Shown here one piece after another: positions 59,024-64,000 of a stretch of DNA of 64,000 nucleotides (positions within the stretch are counted from its first letter, which is position 1; the number at the start of each line of letters is the position of its first letter). The translations under genes and the position numbers were made by a program. The notes below the pieces were generated by a model. That model had not been told where the DNA came from, did not search any database, and worked only from the letters and a program-made list of their open reading frames with translations. The stretch covers positions 1-64,000 of the forward strand of contig JAPDDQ010000017.1 in NCBI GenBank assembly GCA_027587225.1, read 5' to 3'. The stretch comes from Solirubrobacter taibaiensis (GTDB lineage Bacteria; Actinomycetota; Thermoleophilia; Solirubrobacterales; Solirubrobacteraceae).

Positions 59024-59511
59024 CGTTACTGCTCGTCCTGCTCGCCGGCTGCGGATCCATGGCCGAGGCGGACCTGCCCGACCCGGCCGGGCCGCCGGTC
59101 GCCGCGAACATGGTCGCCGGCGCGCCCAAGCTCGCCAAGTGCCGTGACCAACTCGCCACGCAGTGGCTGGCGCAGGAGACGCGGCTCGCGGTGCTGTGCG
59201 GCCGCGAGCGGACGGTGGAGATCTACGACACGAGCACGGGCAAGCGGGTCGCGACGCAGCCCGCGGGCATCGGGCCGACCGCGATGGTCACGGACGGCAA
59301 GGACGCGACCTACGTCATCGATTCGCTCGGCGAGGCCCTGCTCGTCTACCGGCGCACGCCGTTCCAGCTCATCCGCCGCGTTCATCTGGTCGGCGGACCG
59401 TATGCGATCGCCTTCGATCGTGAGCGCTGGGCGCTGGACATCACCCTCCGGGATGGCGTCGTGCACTACAAGGCGGGTTGGCGGCCGGTGCTTCTGCCCC
59501 GCACGAAGTAG
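59008..59511 (+). CDS. Secreted lipoprotein with partial beta-propeller repeats
   Basis: A 167-aa lipoprotein: FAPLLLVLLAGC places the lipidated Cys at residue 15. Mature part has YncE/40-residue beta-repeat-like blades (RTVEIYDTSTGKRVATQPAG, ATYVIDSLGEALLVYRR, AIAFDRERWALDITL), too few for a full propeller. One Cys pair (CRDQLATQWLAQETRLAVLC) might form a disulfide. Overlaps the divergent GT-C-like gene by 16 bp and the convergent membrane gene by 46 bp. Confidence 0.75.
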   Translation: MRRFAPLLLVLLAGCGSMAEADLPDPAGPPVAANMVAGAPKLAKCRDQLATQWLAQETRLAVLCGRERTVEIYDTSTGKRVATQPAGIGPTAMVTDGKDATYVIDSLGEALLVYRRTPFQLIRRVHLVGGPYAIAFDRERWALDITLRDGVVHYKAGWRPVLLPRTK

Positions 59512-59879
59512 ACGACCGCCGAGATCGCGAACAGCGCCGCGGTGACGAGCAGCCAGCGCGTGCCGTAGCCGTCCCACTCGAGGCCGCTCACCCGCGTGTA
59601 GGTGCCTGCGCCCTTGCCGCGGATCGTGGACCAGAAGACCAGCAGCACGAGCAGGGAGAGCCCGGCGGGGATGCGCACGTAGTTGATGCGCGTGCCCGGT
59701 AGCGCGAGCCGGCCGGCGCGGTCGGCCGCGGAGTAGAGCGGCAGGATGAGCAGGTCGTGGACGATCACGGCGCCGACGAACCACAGCGCCACGTTCGAGG
59801 CCGCGCGGAAGTCGAAGACGGTGATCAGCGCCCAGGCGGCGAGCGGCAGGAAGATCAGATGGGCGAGCCAGAGCCTCAT
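59466..59879 (-). CDS. Small four-helix membrane protein, partner of the Mo oxidoreductase
   Basis: A 137-aa membrane protein with about four helices (RLWLAHLIFLPLAAWALITVF, NVALWFVGAVIVHDLLILPLY, INYVRIPAGLSLLVLLVFW, LLVTAALFAISAVVYFV). No known family. ATG 59879 overlaps the stop of the sulfite-oxidase-like gene (ATGA), so coupled; it may anchor or pass electrons for that enzyme. Confidence 0.75.
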   Translation of the reverse strand: MRLWLAHLIFLPLAAWALITVFDFRAASNVALWFVGAVIVHDLLILPLYSAADRAGRLALPGTRINYVRIPAGLSLLVLLVFWSTIRGKGAGTYTRVSGLEWDGYGTRWLLVTAALFAISAVVYFVRGRSTGRQPAL

Positions 59880-61078
59880 GCGCGGAACGTCATCTCCCCG
59901 ACCCACTTCGTGTTGTGCACGCCGGGCAGCGCGGGGACGATGACGCGCGCCGGGTAGCCGTGATCGGGCGAGAGGTCCTCGCCGTTGACCTTGAGCGCGA
60001 GCATCGAGTCGTCGGCCGCGATCTGGTCGCCGGAGAGCGAGGCGCGGCGCAGCACGCCGCCCTCTTGGAGCGACTCGACGAGCACCTGGGACGCACCGGG
60101 TGCGCCGGCCCGCCGCGCGAGCTCCGACAGCTTCACGCCCTGCCACTCCTGCGTGGTGCTCCAGCCTTCGACGCACGCGATCGGGAGCGTCGCGGTGTGC
60201 TGGGGGAGGGCGAGGAGGTCCTCGCGCGTGAAGGCGGTGACCTGGTCGCCCGCGCGCAACACGAGCTGGTAGTCCGGCCCGGTCATCGCGGGCGTGATGC
60301 CGGCGGCGCGGGCGGTCTTGTTGACCGGGAAGCCGCTGTCGCGGCGCGGCGCGAACAGCGCGGTCTTGCGCAGCGGGCCGCCGATCGACTGGCCGACGTT
60401 GCCGAGCAGCAGCGTGAGCGCACCCGCGCCGGCGAAGGCGATCACGCCGCGGCGGGAGATCGTCGGCTCGTCCAGGTCCTGGCGGATCGGCTTGATCCAC
60501 TCGCGGTCCTTGTAGACACGGAGGACCATCGGCATCTTGATGATCACGTGGATCGCGAGCGACGCCACGAACACGATCGCGCCGTAGTAGTGCGCGACCA
60601 CGAAGTTGAACTTGAACGGGTACCAGTACTGCGCGTTGGCGACGCCCGTGGCCAGCTGGAAGACCGAGCTCGAGACCAACAGCGCGATCGACAGGCGCTC
60701 GATCGCGTCCGCCGGGCCGGTCACCGGCGGCCACTTGAACAGCTTCGGGAAGACCGACCACAGCTTGGCCAGCAGGAACGGGATCACCATGAGTCCGACG
60801 TTGGTGTGCAGGCCCTGGTTGAGCGCGTACAGCCAGCTCGGCGACGTCGGCCAGTCGAACGTGAACGGGAAGTCGCGGTCGGCGGGGACGATCGCGTTGC
60901 CGGGCAGGTCCGGCATGTACGCGATGTGGCTCAAAAAGCCCGTGGTGGCGACGATCCCGACCAGCACGAGCAGGATCGTGCCGAGGATGCCGGTGAGGAC
61001 CGGCCCGCGGATCGGCGAGCGGAAGAAGCCCTCGCGGAACGGTCCGGGCGGGGCCTGGCGAAGCAATTTGGGTGGCAC
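59876..61078 (-). CDS. Membrane-anchored sulfite oxidase-like molybdopterin oxidoreductase
   Basis: A 400-aa protein. Four helices (about 26-48, 90-110, 127-148, 161-183) form a cytochrome b-like module with His at 51, 91, 163 and 177. A twin-arginine motif ISRRGVIAFAG (Arg209-210) precedes a fifth helix, then an extracytoplasmic SUOX-type Mo domain with Cys302 (IACVEGWSTTQEW) as the Mo ligand. This layout, Sec-inserted helices followed by Tat export of the cofactor domain, is known among actinobacterial membrane proteins. Physiological substrate unknown. ATG 61078. Confidence 0.88.
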   Translation of the reverse strand: MPPKLLRQAPPGPFREGFFRSPIRGPVLTGILGTILLVLVGIVATTGFLSHIAYMPDLPGNAIVPADRDFPFTFDWPTSPSWLYALNQGLHTNVGLMVIPFLLAKLWSVFPKLFKWPPVTGPADAIERLSIALLVSSSVFQLATGVANAQYWYPFKFNFVVAHYYGAIVFVASLAIHVIIKMPMVLRVYKDREWIKPIRQDLDEPTISRRGVIAFAGAGALTLLLGNVGQSIGGPLRKTALFAPRRDSGFPVNKTARAAGITPAMTGPDYQLVLRAGDQVTAFTREDLLALPQHTATLPIACVEGWSTTQEWQGVKLSELARRAGAPGASQVLVESLQEGGVLRRASLSGDQIAADDSMLALKVNGEDLSPDHGYPARVIVPALPGVHNTKWVGEMTFRA

Positions 61079-61091
61079 GGGAGTCTTGTCC

Positions 61092-61826
61092 CTACAAACG
61101 CCTGAGCGTTACGAAGGTGCGCCCGAACAGCTCCCGGCTGTCCGTGACCCGGAACCCCGCCCGCTCAGCGATCGCGGCCGCATCATCGGCCTCGACCCAC
61201 GCCCATCTGAACCACTCCGAGACCATGTCGGGCGCCTCGATCCGCACCCGCACGCGCTTCGTGTGGTCACCCGTCTCGACGACGATCGCGCCGCCGGGCG
61301 CGAGCAGCTCGCCGGCCCGCTTGAGCAGCGCCACCGGGTTCCCACCGATCCCGATGTTGCCGTCCAGCAGCAGCACTGTCGCGTACGTGCCGGGCACCGC
61401 GTCCCACAGCGACCCGTTGATCGCGGTGGCGCCGCGCCCGCGCGCGACCTCCACGGCGACCGGAGAGAGATCGACACCCAGCCCGTCCTTGCCGAGTTCG
61501 CGCAGCCGGGCGAGGTGGCGACCCGGGCCGCAGCCGAGATCGAGCACCGGCGCGTCGATCGAAGCCAGGATGGCCTCGTCGGCCGCGTCGCAGGGCGCGA
61601 GCCAGCGGTCGAGCGGGAGCGGCTCGAGCGCGCCGTCCGCGCGCCGGATTCGCGCCATGGGCGGCGGGCCGTCCCCGTCGAGGTGCTGGACCGCGCTGGC
61701 GAGCAGGCGCCCGTAGAGCGCGTCGGCGGGCAGCGCGGACGCGTCCTCGGCGGGCCGGAGGAAGCGGCGCGTAGGGGTCCGCGCCTCGTCGAGTCCGACG
61801 AGGTCATCACGATCAACCGCTGTCAA
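61092..61826 (-). CDS. Class I SAM-dependent methyltransferase
   Basis: A 244-aa methyltransferase: VLDLGCGPGRHLARL (motif I) near residue 93, GVDLSPVAVEVARGRG (acidic motif), ETGDHTKRVRVR. The N-terminal 90 residues (RWLAPCDAADEAILASI) form a lead domain seen in methyltransferases near DUF2064 genes. TTG 61826. Between it and the DUF2064 gene lie 82 bp with the palindrome CTCCCGCGGGAG near 61838 and little else. Confidence 0.85.
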   Translation of the reverse strand: MTAVDRDDLVGLDEARTPTRRFLRPAEDASALPADALYGRLLASAVQHLDGDGPPPMARIRRADGALEPLPLDRWLAPCDAADEAILASIDAPVLDLGCGPGRHLARLRELGKDGLGVDLSPVAVEVARGRGATAINGSLWDAVPGTYATVLLLDGNIGIGGNPVALLKRAGELLAPGGAIVVETGDHTKRVRVRIEAPDMVSEWFRWAWVEADDAAAIAERAGFRVTDSRELFGRTFVTLRRL

Positions 61827-61908
61827 AGGATCGACTCCCGCGGGAGCGAGCCGTCAGGCGAGTTCCCGCCCAAGCATGCGAGCGCGCAGCGCGAGTCATG
61901 CGACGCCG

Positions 61909-62547
61909 TCATGCGGCTATGCCCTGTTCGATGGAGAATTCGGCGAGCGCGTTCGCGAACCGGGTGTTCGGCGCTTCTTGGGCGACCGCGCGGGCGTCGT
62001 CGATGGTGTCGACATCGAGCAGCGGCCGCAGGATCGCCGGCGTGAGGCCTCGCGCACGCATGCGGGCGAGCTGCACGGCGCCGGTGCGTTCCGTGCTCAT
62101 CGGGACGTCGGTGAAGACGGGGTGGTCGCCCGGCTGCAGGCCGATGCACCAGTAGCCGCCGTCGAGCGCCATGCCGAACGCGGTGCCGCCTGCGGCGACC
62201 GCGCGGAGGCCCTGCTCGAGCAGGGCGGGTGTGATCTGCGGCGTGTCCATGCCGACGAGGAAGGCGGGCTCGCCGACGTCCTCGAACGCGTGGGCCAGAC
62301 GCTCTTCCAGGCCGTCACCGCGTTGCGGGATGACTTCGAAGCCCGATGGAAGCCACGGACCCGGTTCGCCGTCGAGGGCGATGACGCGGCGGGCGGCTCC
62401 GCGCGCGGCGACCGCGGCGGCGAGGGTGTCCGACAACGCCGCGCGTGCGAGCGCGGCCGCCTGTTCCGGCTCCAGCGGTGGGGTCAAACGAGTCTTAACC
62501 CGACCAGGAATCGGCTCTTTGGCGATCACGAGAAGTACAGGTCCCAC
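61909..62547 (-). CDS. DUF2064 / GT-A-fold nucleotidyl- or glycosyltransferase-like protein
   Basis: A 212-aa protein of the DUF2064/TIGR04282 family, a GT-A fold related to CofC/MobA: LLVIAKEPIPGRVKTRL, FLVGMDTPQITP, and FGMALDGGYWCIGL. In arsenosugar clusters a member acts as a glycosyltransferase-like enzyme; here no arsenic genes are visible. GTG 62547 is preferred over GTG 62583. Confidence 0.88.
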   Translation of the reverse strand: MGPVLLVIAKEPIPGRVKTRLTPPLEPEQAAALARAALSDTLAAAVAARGAARRVIALDGEPGPWLPSGFEVIPQRGDGLEERLAHAFEDVGEPAFLVGMDTPQITPALLEQGLRAVAAGGTAFGMALDGGYWCIGLQPGDHPVFTDVPMSTERTGAVQLARMRARGLTPAILRPLLDVDTIDDARAVAQEAPNTRFANALAEFSIEQGIAA

Positions 62548-62583
62548 TGAACTTCTAGCGTGCCCCAAGCCTTCCTGGATCAC

Positions 62584-63231
62584 TCATTCGCGCAAAACAC
62601 TGCTCATGTCTTTGACCGCTCGGGCGGTGCCCTTGAGCGTTCCCGTGACCTTGGACTCGCCGTCGCGCGGGTGATACGCCACCGGGACTTCCCCGATTCG
62701 CCAGCCCGCATCCGCCGCCCGCAGCACCATTTCCAGCGGCCAGCCGAAGCGACGGTCGCGGATGCCGAGCCCGAGCAGCGCCTCACGTCGGGCGGCGCGC
62801 ATGGGGCCGATGTCGCGCAGCTTGACCTTGGTGCGACGGCGAAGTTCGAGCGCGAGCACGGTGTTGGCGGCGCGGGCATGGATCGGCCAGGCGCCGCGCG
62901 CGGTGGGCCGGCGCGCGCCGAGCATCAGGTCCACGTTGCCAAGCGCGACCGGGTCTGAGACCTTCGGCAACTCGGTCGGGTCAAAGGACGCGTCGCAGTC
63001 CATGAAGCACACGATCTCGGCCGTCGCCGCCGTCAATCCGGCGTAACACGCGGCCCCGAACCCCGGGGTGGGCTCGGTCACCACGCGCGCGCCGAGCGAG
63101 GCCGCGAGCTCGCCCGACCCGTCCGTGGACCCGTTGTCGACCACGATCGGCGTGTAGCCGTCCGGCATCCGCTCGAGCACCCACGGGAGCGCGTCGCGTT
63201 CATTGAGGACCGGCAGGATCACGTCGGGCAC
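62584..63231 (-). CDS. GT2-family glycosyltransferase
   Basis: A 215-aa GT-A glycosyltransferase related to dolichol-phosphate mannosyltransferases: DVILPVLNERDALPWVL, VVDNGSTDGSGELAASLGA, FMDCDASFDPTELP (DxD-like), LRDIGPMRAARREALLGLG and GEVPVAYHPRDGESKVTGT. No membrane helices, so soluble or peripheral. GTG 63231. Divergent from the epimerase gene by 28 bp. Confidence 0.9.
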   Translation of the reverse strand: MPDVILPVLNERDALPWVLERMPDGYTPIVVDNGSTDGSGELAASLGARVVTEPTPGFGAACYAGLTAATAEIVCFMDCDASFDPTELPKVSDPVALGNVDLMLGARRPTARGAWPIHARAANTVLALELRRRTKVKLRDIGPMRAARREALLGLGIRDRRFGWPLEMVLRAADAGWRIGEVPVAYHPRDGESKVTGTLKGTARAVKDMSSVLRE

Positions 63232-63259
63232 GCGGCGGGACGGTATAGCCTGGCGCGGC

Positions 63260-64000
63260 GTGATCCTCGTGACCGGCGGAGCCGGGTTCATCGGCTCCCA
63301 CATCGTCGACGCCCTGCTCGAGCGCGGGCATGACGTGCGCGTGCTCGACATGCTCCTGGAGGCCGCGCACCGCGAGCGGCCCGACTACCTCGACCCGCGC
63401 GCCGAGCTGATCGAGGGCGACGTGCGCGATCTGGAGACGATCGCGGCGGCCGTGGAGGGCGCTTCGGCCGTCTGCCACCAGTCCGCGATGGTCGGCCTCG
63501 GGCTCGACCTCGGCGACATCGCCGACTACGTCTCCCACAACGACCTCGCGACGGCGCAGCTCATTCGCGTGCTGGCGCGCAATCCGGTGCCGCTCGTGCT
63601 CGCGTCCAGCATGGTCGTCTACGGCGAGGGGCGCTACCGGTGCGACGAGCACGGGATCGTCCAGCCCGGCCCGCGCGCCGCGTCGGAGTTGGACGGCGGG
63701 AACTTCGAGCCGCCGTGCCCGATCTGCTCGCGCTCGCTGGTGCCCGAGTCCGTCCCGGAGGACGCGCCGCTGGACCCGCGCAGCGTCTACGCCGCGACCA
63801 AGCTGGCGCAGGAGCACCTGTCCAGCGCGTACGCCCGGGAGACGGGCGCCCCGGTCACCGCGCTGCGCTATCACAACGTCTACGGGCCACGGATGCCCCG
63901 TGACACCCCGTACGCGGGCGTCGCCTCGATCTTCCGCTCCTCGCTGGCCGCCGGCAAGGCGCCGCGGGTGTTCGAGGACGGCGGTCAGAGGCGCGACTTC
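63260..64000 (+). CDS. NAD-dependent epimerase/dehydratase (3' partial)
   Basis: At least 247 residues of an extended SDR, cut by the window edge. GxxGxxG reads VTGGAGFIGSHI, catalytic Ser in LASSMVVYGE, YxxxK in SVYAATKLAQE, and RYHNVYGP. An insertion with CPIC (EPPCPICSRSLVPE) between residues about 155 and 170 is typical of a UDP-glucuronate/galactose epimerase-like subgroup and could bind a metal. TATAGC at 63244-63249 may be its -10. GTG 63260. Confidence 0.9.
   Translation, partial: MILVTGGAGFIGSHIVDALLERGHDVRVLDMLLEAAHRERPDYLDPRAELIEGDVRDLETIAAAVEGASAVCHQSAMVGLGLDLGDIADYVSHNDLATAQLIRVLARNPVPLVLASSMVVYGEGRYRCDEHGIVQPGPRAASELDGGNFEPPCPICSRSLVPESVPEDAPLDPRSVYAATKLAQEHLSSAYARETGAPVTALRYHNVYGPRMPRDTPYAGVASIFRSSLAAGKAPRVFEDGGQRRDF

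Noticed and set aside
61827..61908. Third copy of the double-hairpin repeat
   Set aside because: The gap has a CTCCCGCGGGAG palindrome and short dyads but not the YGCGAAGC loop, AAGCG spacer or second stem in register.
61909..62547. Arsenosugar biosynthesis role for the DUF2064 protein
   Set aside because: The family name comes from arsenosugar clusters, but no arsenic methylation or radical SAM arsenosugar gene lies nearby.

Overview
The window is about 64 kb of high-GC (roughly 70 percent by eye) actinobacterial chromosome. The gene families and architectures point to Thermoleophilia, probably Solirubrobacterales: an intein-bearing Rv2578c-type radical SAM protein, an alkaline phosphatase with a C-terminal beta domain I associate with secreted proteins of this class, a MurT/GatD pair, a MoaD-MoaE fusion, a DUF2298/Agl23 pair and an HNH-repeat coiled-coil protein. 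The taxon is inference. I found no rRNA, tRNA, CRISPR array, insertion sequence or prophage, and gene density is very high.

Left part (1-15.4 kb). The 3' end of an intein-interrupted radical SAM gene faces a secreted alkaline phosphatase. Next come an MscS-like channel, a FIST-SDR pair and a core block miaA-dapF-NmrA-dapD facing dapC-dapE, then hflX. This holds four late steps of succinyl-type lysine/meso-diaminopimelate synthesis, but DapF has Ser at both catalytic Cys positions. A membrane protein, a dUTPase without an ordinary start codon and a TrhA-type membrane protein follow.

15.4-29 kb. A PAS-GGDEF-EAL protein precedes a four-gene osmoprotectant ABC operon on the minus strand. Upstream lies an envelope operon DAG kinase-murT-methyltransferase-gatD (lipid II amidation). 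Then come a LysR/aldo-keto reductase divergent pair, a HAD phosphatase, a lipoprotein cyclophilin, and an ECF-like sigma factor coupled to an O6-alkylguanine-DNA alkyltransferase.

29-41.6 kb. A two-helix membrane protein, an enolase-superfamily enzyme, the giant membrane proteins DUF2298 (YYY) and Agl23 with an LPG-flippase-like protein, an MBL hydrolase, and an HNH-repeat coiled-coil protein followed by 339 bp made almost wholly of hairpins. Then small redox proteins, an AlkZ-like glycosylase-family protein and a PilZ protein.

41.6-57.2 kb. A molybdenum region: coxS-coxL-coxM-coxD-coxE (form II-like active site), facing crp-mobA-like-coxG-small CxxC protein. After an MMPL/MarR divergent pair come moeA, moaA, moaC, a MoaD-MoaE fusion and a MerR-HTH/TOBE protein. 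Cofactor synthesis and a Mo enzyme are thus side by side. An amidohydrolase and a cysteine-dioxygenase-like protein end this part.

57.2-64 kb. A surface-glycan or lipid-sugar-looking cluster: a degenerate phosphoglycosyl transferase, a GT-C-like membrane protein, a lipoprotein, a membrane sulfite-oxidase-type Mo enzyme with an internal twin-arginine motif and its small membrane partner, a methyltransferase, a DUF2064 protein, a GT2 glycosyltransferase and an NAD-dependent epimerase cut by the window edge.

Most convergent pairs overlap at their 3' ends, several sharing one CTAG as both stop codons. I also describe a dispersed double-hairpin repeat with compensatory base changes between its two copies, and palindromic operators in divergent promoters.
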